Below are positions 11,962 to 24,400 of a stretch of DNA of 64,000 nt, in pieces. The notes beneath the pieces are model-generated. The model saw nothing but the letters and a program-made list of their open reading frames with translations. It made no database searches and had not been told where the DNA came from. Source of the DNA: Klebsormidium nitens (Eukaryota; Streptophyta; Klebsormidiophyceae; Klebsormidiales; Klebsormidiaceae); contig DF237099.1 in the NCBI GenBank assembly GCA_000708835.1, positions 109,382 through 173,381 on the forward strand. Reading direction: 5' to 3'. Each line of letters begins with the position of its first letter. Position 1 is the stretch's first letter. A program made the translations under genes and the position numbers.

Positions 11962-12932
11962 TTTTAATCGGAAAGTGTGAAGGAAGATGAGAGCGGATTG
12001 AAATAGATTCCCTGCAAGTTTTGTGAGCGTCTCAGTATCTGAGATCCGGCATGCTGATCGCGTTTCTAACCTCGCTACTAAATGCACCCATTCTCAATGG
12101 TGACTTTTCAGAAAGGTTGCTCGCAACCATTTCTTACCTTCTTTGGATGTGGGCAGGTAATAACCACTGACATGCGTGCAGCGCCGCGTCGTGCGCCTCT
12201 CTTCTGCGCATGCTGGGTAGAGTCTTGTCTTGTCTTGACACGTCTCTGTTGTCAATTTTGCATATGGTGTGGCCATGTCTTGTTCTCTTCCAGGAACGGT
12301 CACATCTGCATATCCACTGAGTGATTACAAGCATGCCATGGCTCATGATTGCAAGCCGGCTGCCATAGACACACATGTGCATTATCATGCGTGTTTACCG
12401 GGATATCATCATTTATGCTTGACCGCCTAGGTTGATCAGTGCGCAGCTATACCACATATGCCTACACAGCTGCGGCGGCCTTCAATATCATGCGATGATG
12501 CATCGAGAATATATGGCCCGCATATGACATGATAATGCGTGCATGCATCATGGTTTTGCAAAGAGCATGGCCGGCACTGACTTACATGCAGTATGCCAGT
12601 CGATCAGACATGTGAGCAGATTGCCTCATGACAACTAAAATTATGCTCGTGCGGTCACGATAAGTTGCATGTTTGACATAGAGACGCACTGGAGAGGCAG
12701 GTGCAAGCGCGCACCAACATGAGAATCTTACCTCGATTCAGTTGCGCGGCAAGAGGCAAGCGCATACCATTGCACACATGCCCAGCTTACGTGAAATTTA
12801 CCATCTTTTGTCATTTTTGGAAAGCCGGCTTCTGATCCTGAGCAGTTGGCCGATGATGTCGTAACATTAGAAGGACCGTTTTGCTCGTTGTTTCTGTCAT
12901 ATTGGAAGATTCCAGAGGTATTGCAAAGGCAT
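11962..12932. other. convergent intergenic interval, CATG-rich
   Basis: This lies between the 3' ends of the UBA2-like gene and PEX16. No gene was found. From about 12300 to 12800 the DNA is unusually dense in CATG, ATGCAT and CATATG palindromes: about 17 CATG in some 500 bases by eye, where roughly two are expected. Polyadenylation signals for both genes should be here but I cannot assign them. Confidence 0.6.
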
Positions 12933-15900
12933 TTAGGAGGCAGCTGTGTAGAAGTAGTATCCCTGCACGCCTTCGAAGATCTCGAGAGCTTTGCCTGCAG
13001 AGATGGAGAAGAAGCGCAAGGTCAACCACAAGCAGGAGTGCACCGTGGCACGAGGCAAAGATGCTTCATGGCAGTCATGAAGTTAGGCGTGCAAAACAGA
13101 TTCACTGGTGCGGTAGAAGGTAGCTCCTCAGGGTATGCGAAAGCAAATAATTACATCCCCGTATCGCCTTCACAGCTTTGCCGGACCCCTTGGGAGTGTC
13201 TGACACGGTCTCAAACCAAAGTGCTTTGAGGTTCAAGACCCCCGTTGGGCAACGAAAAGCGCAGACTTTGGCCTCGATTTTGGCAGAAAAACACTGATTA
13301 GGTGCTCTGGGCAGGGACGCTCACTTGTCAGGGCGCCCAGCAAAGGCACCGGCCAAAGGACGCGCCCCACAGCTTCAGCGGGAGGCCTGCAAGCAGAACA
13401 GCGCTTAGAGTGACAGAGCTCTTTTAGGGACGGGCAACCAGACGGGCAATCAGATCGATGCGGAGGGCTGGGACGGGGGAGGGGACAACCGGTCCGCTTC
13501 GATAACAGTTGGTCGACAATGACGATAAAGTGGAAGCAAGTACCAGTCCTTGCAGGCACGGAGTGAACAAAGACGAGCGCTATCTATGCTGCAACTGACG
13601 AGCTCAGCGGTGCTTTTGAATCCATGATCCGCCATGCACAGCCTTCGCGGTCCTGCTTACAACCAACAAAAAAGAGTCGCAGATAAGAGAATTCATTAGA
13701 AGTCGAGCAGTGTGCGCTCAAAGTTCGTTCGTCGAAGATAGAAAGCATTCTTACTTGGTCACCATTTCGAAGACGGGGCTCCGCATCAGGTACAGGAGAA
13801 GCAGGACCCGTCGCCTCGCCATCTGCAAACGTCCACGCAGATTTAGAACCAGGTAGAGATTTCCCCACCGGAAAGTACCGCTCAGAAACGCAATAAGGGT
13901 GACCATTCTTCTTTTTCAAATGCCAACCGACCATTGCCTAACGACGTTCAGATGCACCTGTCGACCTGTAAGGACCGCACCACCGCAACTGCACAGCAGA
14001 TCGTCACTCTCTTTTCTTGCGTAGTCTCAAACCCGACAATCATAAATCTGCAGCAAAATGGTCCGGTACGCAGCTCCCAAATAATAACTTCCTTTCTCAC
14101 CTCGCTCCTCTCCTGCTCCGTCAGCCCCCCCTCGCCCTCCTTCCCTTTTCCCCGCGCGTCTCGTTTCAGCACCTCATCCCCCGCCGCAATCAGCGCCATG
14201 CTCGCCGCATCCACTCCCAGCGACAGCAGCCACGGCTTCCACTTCCTGGCACCCCACTTGCGCATCGCCAATACGTATACCAACGGCCGCATCGCGTATA
14301 GGACCTCGCCCGCCGTGAGACACGTCCGCGCGGCGCGCTCGGCCGCCGACATCTCCGGTTTTAGGCTTCCGGCGGAAAGTAAAGTCTCGTTGTTTTGCGC
14401 CGCTAGGGTTCGGGGGTCTATGCTTTCGACGTCGATGCTTTCGGACATAACGGTCGCGAGGAGCCGCGAGGGGGGGGGCAACTCCAGGTCCTCCGGACGG
14501 GGGGTGTCGTAGCGCTGCAGCTTTCCCCGACCCCGGACGTCCGTATTGATAACATACCGGTTCAGAAACGCGCCCCCCGAGCTGTTCTCGCGTTCAGACG
14601 TTGACGCCCCGTCGGTTTGAAACGGCACCTTTCCCGAAAGGCCCTGTTTAGAGGAGGGTTGCGACGATGGCCCCACGGAAGGGTCGTCGCGGCTGTGGAC
14701 GGAGAGGGTTGACAGGGCCTCGGGGGAAGAGGAGGCGCCGTCTTCGGCCCACCAGGGGGGCTGGCGGTGTCCCATTTCGACTGCACAATAAGCATTTAAC
14801 GATCTCAAAACACCTTTCTCGAGGACACCTGTTGCTCTAACTTCTCGGACTGCCGATAAAGTCGGAATCTTCCGTTCAGAGTCTGGCTTTTGCAGGATAA
14901 GTAGTGCGTCATCGAAACGATGAGGTGGTGAATCAAGACAGGTTCTACCATGCGATCACGAATACCATGCAATCACGAACGGGTGCACTGAAAACGGATG
15001 CACTGAGAACGGATGCTTATTGACAGAGCATCATTTCAGAAGGAAAGCAACGTAAAGCATTGTTTGCTCTCAAACCCGAGTGCAATTACTTTTGCTCGGG
15101 TTTCAAAGTTAGCCTCCTACAAATGACGAAGGGAATGCGTGATGGGCCGAGTGGCTTCAAATCACGGCAACTCTGCACGAAGTATGAAACGGGGTCGTTC
15201 GCAAGATGAAGGCTTACGATCAGGCTCCCTATGCTTCCCGTGCGCCGCCGCCGCAGAATCGAGCTGCGGTGCTCGCGCCACGAGGTTTCGCTCCCTGAAC
15301 TTGGCAAATGCGTGCAGGGCCATGCCGCCCTTGTCCCGGGGCTTCGACGGGGCCGCAAACTCATCTGCAACCACGAGGGGCACGTGACCTGTCTTGCAAT
15401 GAACTCCGTTCAAAGAGGGCGTAGCACCGGGTCGGACGTCAACGTAAGCACCCATCACCGTTTAGCAGTAGTCTGTGCTCGGTGATATAAACCTAGACAC
15501 TTGTCTTGGGCGAGAGAAGAGCAGAGCGACTGCTCAACAGGTCACTCAGATGCGTCTAAATACGCCCTCTTAAAAGAGAAGAAGACTCTATTCCGATTGA
15601 AGATGTCAGGCTTCAGAAGACCGGGTCACGTGAGTCTCTTGCAAACAACGTGCTAAAGGAAACGCTGAGTATTGGACGAAGGCTGTGCGTTAGCTTTGCT
15701 TTCCCAATCTGTCACGACGTGCTTGTTCGAAATAAAGCGTGCATTTGCCGGGAACGGCTGCGAACACGTCCGAACGTCGCCGGACGGTCAGCAGTACGTT
15801 TTGCCGTTGACGTCTCCCTTCCGAATTCAACTTTCTGCCGCCACATGCCCCACGCACACAGCATCAACAGGCCGGAAACAACAAACCAAATCAGCTCGTC

Positions 15901-18012
15901 GCAACTTCCTACCTTAAGGTTAAAGGTAAACCATGGATCAGGACCGTTTCAAATTGCAAGTGAAGGGCAAAAATGTACCGCAATATCGATGATACAGCGC
16001 TCAGCCTTACCAGCGTAGGGGCTCGGTCCCATCGGACCAGCTTGGACAATGGCATCCGATGCGTCCAAAACCGGACGGTCGTTCTCTGTGGCCTCGGCGG
16101 CCGCAACGGCGGTGTTGGCAACGGCCTCTGCGGATTCGTTCGGCTCCTCCCCGCCGTCGATGAGCATGCGGCCCCCGGACTGGCGCAACAGGAGCAGCCG
16201 CAGGATAACCCTGAAGGAGGAGCGAGGCCGTTACGGAAAAATCAAGTGATAATTTCAATTTCCTCCGTATTTGCGGTTGCAAGGAAGAGAACTGCTCGAA
16301 AAGCACACTTCGGATAAGTGTGCATCAAGAGACTCTGCGTCTCAAAATGCAAGGGCCTACAGAGCGAAATGATCTCACAGATACACAAAAAGGGCAGGGG
16401 GGAAACCGAAGTGCACTGACTCCAGGTGCGCTCGAGAACACTGTTGGTTCTCCAAACAAGCAGGATGCACAGTCAGCAGCAGATACTCAGCAATTACCTG
16501 TTGAGTGACCTTCACTGTCCACTGCCTGAGCTGTCCCCTGATTTACCCTCAAAACAAACAAAACATGCACTTCAAAAGTTCCAATGTTAGAAGGGGCTAC
16601 TCACTTCAACCCTTCCACCAGGGCCACAATGCCCCACTTCTTCTCCGGCCCCCGGTACTCCTGCGCTGCAGTCTCCGCCAACACTTCCAACTGCCCCACA
16701 ATCGCCAACAATACCGGCCACGGAAGGCTCTTGTGCGCAGCCACATGTCTCGGAATCGCGTCCGTCACGGGGGGGGGTCCGTGCAGTCCTGGCGGCGGGG
16801 GCCCTCTACCCCCCCGCCACGGTTGCGGATGGCCGTGGAAACCGCCAATCGGCCCTCTGTCCGGGAAAGCGCCGTGCGAGGGGGGAGGGGGAAGGGGCAC
16901 CCGGGGCGCGTTGGGGATGTGGGAGGCGGGGTATGCTTGGACGATGTGCTCGTTAAGGAGCTGGAAGATGCCGAGAAGCGAGGAGACTGCAGAACATGGG
17001 GGGACCCGAAGAGTGTTAAGACTGACAAGGACACCCACCACCTTGAAGTAGGCCTGGATCGACTTAAACCGCAAGTATGACTGTTTTCATGCTTTGTTGG
17101 AGTAGATCAGGAGAAAGAACAGTGCTGCGTGCTGATGTTCCTAGGAGGGCACATGCTATTTTCAGGCCCGCTTCAGATTCAACTGCAGAATCCTTCTCTG
17201 AGGGACAGGAGATCTAGGTGTGCAAGACTTGCTGAACTCACCCTCAGTTAAGCTTCTAAATGGATTTTGATGTAGAAACTGGACACAAAGTACGTTGGCC
17301 GCCACTTCTAAGTCTTGCAGCAAATGGTTGGTCCGACTTTTTGGTAAGGATACAAGAGCTTCCCCTTTCTCAAGCAAGTCGTCTTGCCTATACTTCTTAT
17401 CTTCCAATTGAGGAGTAGTGGAACTTTTGGGGCCAGAATCAACACTGTGGAAAACATATACAGTATGTATGCCTCACCTCCTTCCACTGCAAGTTCTGAG
17501 CTTGCAAACCGCTCTGGAAGGACCCATGTCAGGCCCTGAAAAACCGCCAAAGGATTACAGTTTCACTTCCTCCAGATGAATTAGGCACGCCCCAGCAAGA
17601 CACGCTCCACGGAAATATCTCGATGTAAGATCAAGTGCATCAACCAACAGTGGTTGAAAGGGCCATATCATGAAGTCGAAAGAACGCTAGCTCCTCAAAC
17701 GCGCAAGGGCGCATCACTGGGATCATCCATGTAAGACACCACTCCCTTCCAATACAGGATTATTTTCTAGCTTCCTTTGAAACTTCCAGCATCAACAGAG
17801 TGTAGGAGGCCAAAGAAGTGAGTTTCGTCCAGCTTGAAGAGCAACTCCATATCAAAAGGGGAATTGAGCAGACCGATGTGGAACCTGTCATAACGCTCAT
17901 CACAAGGAACAGGGGGCTTTGTGAAGCTCACTTGTGCAGCTGACTCAACCGATGTGAGCCATTGGTGATTCTGACGCACAAAAGTCTTGTACGCTTCCCA
18001 CAAGGACGTCAT
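12933..18012 (-). CDS. PEX16: peroxisomal membrane biogenesis protein PEX16
   Basis: Nine exons (18012-17932, 17535-17478, 16986-16605, 16210-16011, 15364-15218, 14780-14101, 13822-13755, 13386-13325, 12994-12933) join in phase to 579 residues. Signature blocks in plant PEX16 order are an N-terminal WEAYKTFV helix, GLTWVLPERF (28-37), LLGIFQLLNEHIV, LLAIVGQLEVLAE, ILRLLLLRQSG, GEVLYAMRPLVYVL (447-460), LLLLYLMRSPVFE, VPLLGALT and the terminal EGVQGYYFYTAAS. PEX16 is an ER/peroxisome membrane protein acting with PEX3 and PEX19 to insert peroxisomal membrane proteins; the Arabidopsis protein (SSE1) is about 367 residues. The extra length is mostly Pro/Gly/Ser-rich insertions around 95-145 and 260-430. 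Exon 6 start and the small 3' exons were fixed by phase plus homology. It is divergent from the NF-YC10-like gene. Confidence 0.93.
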
Positions 18013-18846
18013 CGCAGAGGCCACCACCTTTCAGATAAGTTGATTCCAGGTCTGACTCCTCAAAGGGTATAGTCTGGCATGATCAAACAAATTATGAGCT
18101 GCTCTTAAGATCTCATCCGCCGCCGCTTTCAGTTTTATCTTGCAATGCCGCCGCAGTCACGTACTAAGGACCCTGGGGACTGTCCTGCAGTGGGGGTTCT
18201 ACAATTCAGACCCTGGCCCTGGGATGTGGCAGCGCTTCTTCGCTCCGATTGTGTGCCCCCACCTTGCTGGGCCCCGTCTTCGTTCTTCCTGTCCTTGTCA
18301 TCAAGTTCAGTTGCAATTCAGTAGATATAGCTGCCCGTTCTCCAAAATAAGCGGAATTTCTGAACGTACTTTCACGTATCGCTGCTTGAACCGAAATGTT
18401 TACCATGGAAATTCACATAAGAGCATTTCTGTGGCGCATAAGCGGACTTTCATGGTACAGAAAGCCACATGATGTTCAGTGGTATTGACATTGTGCAGCC
18501 AGCTCAGCAATCTGAGCTGCTTCTGCTTCCAAAGTCCCATGCTCCTTTGCACTGCCAGAAAGGAGGAGTACAGGTCTGCATTCTGGTGGTGCACCTTGAA
18601 CGAAGGCTTCCTTTCCATATTACCGTGGTATGTGCAGTACAAACCTCACCACCAACTTCCTGGCGAGAAGCAGAACGCTCTCGTTCTGGAAAGTCGTCAA
18701 GAGCTTGCCAGACTGTACAGACAAGACTTCTGGTTCAAATCAAACTTCAGTAGGGCTTTTGTGTTCCTGTCTCTGTCCCAAATGCATTCCTTTTTGCCAA
18801 CGCTGCGTCACTTTTAAATTTTGAACCTATCTGCATCACTTCAAGA
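18013..18846. other. divergent intergenic interval (PEX16 / NF-YC10-like)
   Basis: This is the promoter region shared by two outward-facing genes, about 830 bases. Short open frames on both strands lack family resemblance and overlap each other. I see no repeat or element. Confidence 0.6.
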
Positions 18847-20686
18847 ATGGGAGACTCTGCGCCTGACGATAGGGAAGGTGCTGGCGGTGCAATGGAGGGC
18901 CAGGAGCAAGGAGGCCCCTCAGGCGCCGCCGCAAAGCATCCCGCTCTGGAGCACAAGCTTCCCCTTGCGCGAGTGAAACGGTTAATCAAAGCAGAGTCGG
19001 ATGTAACGCAGTTGACAGCGGAAGCGGGGGCGCTTATAACAAAGGCCACGGTGAGCCCCTGTCATTGAGCTGCCCTCATCGAAGAGTGCAATAGGCCCTG
19101 TGTCAAAGGTCAAACTCCTGGAGTATGAGGACGGGGTTTGCGGTCGCTTGTGACAATCTACTGCATTTCTGAAACTCCAGAGTAGAGCAACAGGGGATGC
19201 TGCTTCCACCAGGGCAGTCGGAAGTCAAGCATGATGTTACGATCACTTAATGCATCCTCCAGGCCTTGGGCTCAAGCAAACACAGGGGGTGGTCTGCAAT
19301 CCTTCATGTGACGCATTGAGATTCTATCTTCTGAACTGAGGTTGGATTGGAAACTCCTTATCTTTCACTGATGGGGGGTAAAAAGAGAAACCGTGTTAGC
19401 TTTGAAGAATGTCAAAGAGAAACCCAGCTTTGGTGAGATTTCTTTGGCTTTTGCTGAAAGGAGGCTTAAAGAGACTTTCAGCTGATTGGGCTTCGACAGG
19501 AAACCAGTTGAGTGGCCTTCAAATGGTTCCTTACGATTGCGGTATAGTTGCCTCAATCAGTTGAAAGCATCTTGATTTGCACCCACAGAGAAAGTTTCAT
19601 TTCTTCCTTTTCTGCCATGAGTTATTGAGAAGTTCTATAGGGATAGTTTTTGATGGTTTGCACTAGATTCAAGTACTTTTTCATCTGTTCATGTTGAAGG
19701 CTGCATCACGACCCGCTCATAAAGATCCGCTTGGTGGACTGGACTGTGCATTTAAGATCAGGGTTTCAAGATCTTTGATGGGGTGCGTTTGGGATGGAAT
19801 CAAGCAATTCACTACCATCCGTGAGTTAGTATCGGTTTTGCTCAATCAGAGTTGGCTCTTTTCTCAGGAACTGTTCTTAGAAAAGTTGGCGACGCAAGCG
19901 GCGCGCCACATGGTTGACGACAGCCGGGTGACCCTCCGGTACAAGGACGTGTGTAAGTGGACACGTGTAACTACAAGTTGTGCGATGTCAAGCACGCACT
20001 CAACCAATGGATGCGACAGATTCCTGTTGTTTCCCGCGTTTGAAGCCACTTTCCTTAAAGCGCTTGCCGCTTGATCATATAAGCTGGGGTTTTCAAACCT
20101 TTTTCCATGAGGATAGAAAAGTTAAGTTGAGGCATCTTTCCTGTCATGAGGATTGCAAGAGAGGTCCGTTTTGGCTTTTTGCTCGAAGCTTTTTCCTGGT
20201 GATGAACATTCTAGATTTGTCAAAGTGTTCTACACAGCGAAGACTTCGTTATATTACAAACAGAGAAAGCCTGCTTTGCTGACTCTCATTTCCTCTTCCA
20301 CAGCTACTACCGTAAAAGAAGAAGACTCTCTAGAGTTTCTCCGAGGTAAAGACCCCTTGCGACCCACCAGTCTCGACAGCATCTGCTCTTCTCTGTATGT
20401 AGAGTTGCGTCAAGAGAAGCTTCAAATGTCAGCACATGTTTAAAGCGGAAGCTGCGTTGCACAGCAGGTTCTGATCAGGCTCTATGCTTACCAATTGCAA
20501 GCATGGATGAACATACAGGGCTTCCAAATCGTCTAATGAGTCTGTCCGTTTTGAGCAGATATCACCCCTGAGCCACTCACCGCTATCCAGCTAGCAGAGG
20601 GCCCAGAGAACGGAGAAATAGACGAGGAGAGCACGGACGAAGACGATGACGAGCTTGCGGAAAACGAGAATGACGAACGGACTTGA
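18847..20686 (+). CDS. NF-YC10/DPB3-1-like histone-fold protein
   Basis: Four exons (18847-19050, 19868-19952, 20304-20345, 20559-20686) give 152 residues. Residues 37-49 (KLPLARVKRLIKA) and 60-74 (AGALITKATELFLEK) are the first two helices of an NF-YC/H2A-type histone fold; LRYKDV near 92-97 is the third, followed by a short EDSLEFL helix. The last 30 residues are strongly acidic (runs of D and E). This order matches Dpb3/POLE4/CHRAC-type subunits and plant NF-YC10 (DPB3-1), which pair with an NF-YB-like partner in DNA polymerase epsilon, chromatin-remodelling or stress transcription complexes. The choice among these roles cannot be made from sequence. The ATG is followed by a Gly/Ala-rich leader. 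Introns 1 and 2 are in phases 0 and 1 and all sites are GT-AG. Confidence 0.84.
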
Positions 20687-21479
20687 GACGAAAGATGTGT
20701 TGATGATATAAATGATTGTGTCGGTGGTCCCCGCTGGTTTCTGTCGTGATCTAAGCAACGTCTTGTTTGTACTTTCGTAACTGCGTCGGCTCTCTTACCA
20801 ACTTCTCGTCAAGAATTTTTCGGTCGAGTTGCAATGCACATTTCGGTTTTGGGCGCTAAACTTAATTACCGGTCAGTCTCACTTTGTGTGCCTCGCAAAT
20901 CCAAGCTTAAGCTAGCAGCCAGTGCCGCCGGCATCTAATACACGAAGGCCAACGAGATGTGATTAACATGCAATCATGGGACTTAAGGGGCTCTCATATG
21001 TATCTGTACGTACCATGCCGACGTGTGTGTCACATATGCATGAACTCAAATCTCTAGCACGGACTCGATGCTGTATAGAGTGATAGCCATGCCGAGAAAA
21101 AGCTGCACATGCATATATATATGTCGCCTCCTTCATGGTCCGCATGCCAGCTGGCCATAACTATTTAAAGATGCAAACGCAACTTAAGTACATGCTGAAC
21201 CAACGGCTATATTGATCTTGACTTATACCGTCCTAGATAGTGCGAGCTGCATTAAAGTTCTGGACTTACTATGATGATACAAAAATGAAGAGCTTTGGCA
21301 ACCTGTTCTTTCGTTTCCCCATGACACAGATATTTGGCTTTAGCTGTCATTCCTCGTAGTAGACACCGCTCATGCAGGCACATTCTTTGTTGACCTGCGG
21401 GCCCACTGTTTTCCAGGATAAGTGTGGGCTTTTAAAGACGCTCGCGCTTACTTCCTTTCCTCTCCGCAGCTGATCCAGC
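20687..21479. other. convergent intergenic interval, CATG-rich
   Basis: No gene is visible between these two 3' ends. The stretch 20930-21180 repeats the pattern of other convergent intervals in this window, with frequent CATG, CATATG and TACGTAC palindromes and a short (AT)n run at 21113-21122. Confidence 0.55.
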
Positions 21480-24400
21480 TCAGTTCCTACTGCGGCGACT
21501 GACTGGCGGCGGCGGCGGGGCTTTCGGCGTCTCGATGCTCGTATCTGACGCGATGCTCGCTGTGCGGCTCAACGAGGCCCGGGGCGAGTTACCAAACAGC
21601 CGGGGCGTCGTACTAGGGGGGTGCGGGGACGAGGCGCGCCGCGGGGTCCCGTTGGTCGATTGGCGGGGGGTTGGCCGGGGGGACGCGGCCCGCGCCCAGC
21701 TGGGCCGCTGCGCCGGCGCTGACGTCTCCGCTGACGTCACCTCGGGCACGTACATGTCCTCGGGCCTGGCGGCCTTGGCTTCGTTGTGCAGCTGCTCCAG
21801 CGTTTGGACGACGTCCGCCATGAGCGGCCGGAAGTCTGCTTCCGGTTGGACGCACATGGCAGCGATGGCTGCCAGCTGGCAGACGACGCGGTCGGTGTAT
21901 TGCCCCGAGACGGCGGGGTCGACCATGGCGTGGATCAGCCGGCGGTCACTCAGTTGGGGGGACGCCTGCGGGGAGGAAGAGAAACTCTTAAATTTCAAAT
22001 CCTGGGCTCAAAAGCTTTTGACCAAACTTGAAGCTTTGCAAGCTGCGGAATTGGAAGTACAGGGGTGACTTGAGAAGTTCGATTTGGCGTGGTCCACTTT
22101 TGGTTCAAGCTCGTATGCAGAATCAAAAAAATTCAAGGGTCGACTGTGGAAACGTCAAGAGAACGCTTGGACCTCTTTTCTGCATTCCCCGTGGACGCGA
22201 CGCCGGCTTTGACGGCTTAGCTTCCCGAGTGTTCTTATGCGGTGAATTTTGTCCAATATCCAGGTTGGTCGTCCTGTCCGGTTACTTCGGACTTCTGGAA
22301 AGGCTGTCTGCACTCACCCACGTCACCAGACTCTGCTTCCCCGGCGGCAGCGTCATGTCCACCGGCTTCCTTCCCGTCAGCAACTCAAGCAACATCACCC
22401 CAAAGCTGTACACGTCGCTCTTCTCCGTCAGCTGACCGGTCATGAAGTACTGCAGACAAAAAGCGCATTCGATTATGGAAATGCCTTGGAATCTATTCTC
22501 GCACATGAATCATGATGCTTCTTCAAGTTCAGCGCCCCACATTCATCCTCTTAAGGTGCAAAGACGAGAGAAAGGCTGAAGGAAGACGACATAGAACATG
22601 AGGATCGATTTCTTGTTGCGGGATGACCTTTGAGAGGCTGCCTCACTTCGGGTGCGACGTAGCCGAACGTGATTTGCATGCTCGTCTGGAGATCCTGCCC
22701 CTCCGGTGCGATGAATACTTGGCCGTAGTCCGACACCTGCGACATGAAAAGAGCTTCGGCTAGACGGGTGACGAGCTGTTCGCGATCACACGCATTCGGT
22801 CTCTACTAAAACTTGGCTATCAGCGGTAATCAATTGAGTAACACGAGCCGTTGTCTGTGTGAAGGAATTGCTCAAAGACTTCGAATTGAAGAAGAAAGCG
22901 TTCAGCGTACACCAACTATCATTTCCAACTTTTAAAAAGGAAGGACTCATCTTGCTGATGCTGGACCTTGGTGGCACCCCGAAAATCTCTTTTTATCAGT
23001 CGATATCCAAACTCTGAAATAGCATCGCTTGATTGACGCAGCTTTAATACATTGTCATGACTCGAGAAAGGATTCTGATAAGCGTGGTTGAATTGCGAAA
23101 ATCTTACCTTCGCGGTGTAGTCTCTGGCCAGCAGGACGTTGCTGCTCTTGAAGTCGCGGTGGATGACGGGAGGGAAGCACGTGCCGTGCATGTACTGCAG
23201 TCCCCGGGCGGCATCCAACGCAATCTTCAGCCGCGTCGTCCACAGCAGATCCTTCTTCTTGTCCGGAGAACCTGCTCACTAAAGTTTACGGTCAGCCGTC
23301 CCAGTCGTGGGAGAAGTCAAGACTCGCATATAGAATACCAAGAGTGAGCTTGTGAGCCGTTCCTTGGTCATTGATCTTCTTGTATTCACTTTTGACGAAG
23401 GTTCGGGAGCAATGAAGCGATGGTGGGTCAGCCTTGCGCTTCGATTTGCTGCCTCACAAAGCGCCGCAGGTACAATCCGTGGGTACCATCAAAACGGCTG
23501 ATTGTCTCTCGTCGATTACATAACTTGAAATTACCAGCTCGACTACGAGAACCATTCCTAACCTTGCAGAACATTCGGAGATTCGGGGCCCTTACCGTGC
23601 AGCCGATCCTCCAGGTTTCCGTTGGGCATCAGCTCGTAGCAGAGGAACTTGCTATTCTTCTCGAGGCAGAAACCGAGGAACAGGACCAGGTTGGGGTGCT
23701 CCATGCGGCTCAGCTTCTCCACAGCAACCTGCAACAGTACGACAGATGTTTAAGCGGAGTGTCTTGCAAAGTGTTGACAGGAATTCAGGCTCGGTAGGAA
23801 AGCGATTGATGCCAGGCCTCTTATGTTTTCGAGTAATATTTGCAGGATGAGCATAAGAATCCTCAAATCGGCGATGCTGCTGGCTTTGTCCAAAGAAAAC
23901 AAAACGGAAAACGAAGGCGAGAATTGGCGGCCTTCGTTTGTGGCATTTAGGATAACGAGCGTCCTGCGTACTATTTTGTGCTCTCTAAGTCCAACATACG
24001 GACAGCCGGGAGTTGGATGCTTATCTGACCTTAAACTCTTGTTGCCCCTGGTGTTCATTCTTGCTGAGCTTCTTGATCGCGATGGCCGTCCCATCATCCA
24101 AAGTACCCTTGTACACACGACCGAAGCCGCCTTCGCCCAAGAGATTGCCGGCACTGAAGTTGTTGCTGGCAACCTGCAAAACAGCACAGGAGTTTGTCAA
24201 AGCGCAGGAACACTGGCTGCTTCTCGTTCCATTATTCACCAGTTTTGAGATCTGAAGTTACTGAGTCGGTATGAGCATCAGGACATAGTTGCAATGGGAC
24301 GCAGATTCAACGAGTGATTACGGCCGAATCGTCATCAAGGCATCCACCTTAGCTTAGCCTCCGCTCGAACGTCCGTAATCTTGTTGCAAGTATTGGAAGT

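Noticed and set aside
13229-13250. tRNA B-box-like ggttcaagacc
   Set aside because: No matching A box, T-stem pairing or acceptor stem nearby; it lies in a PEX16 intron.
13934-14512. 192-codon + strand open frame
   Set aside because: Shadow of PEX16 exon 6 on the opposite strand; no motifs of its own.
21535-22068. 177-codon + strand open frame
   Set aside because: Antisense to the last exon of the receptor kinase, a GC-rich exon that opens frames on both strands.
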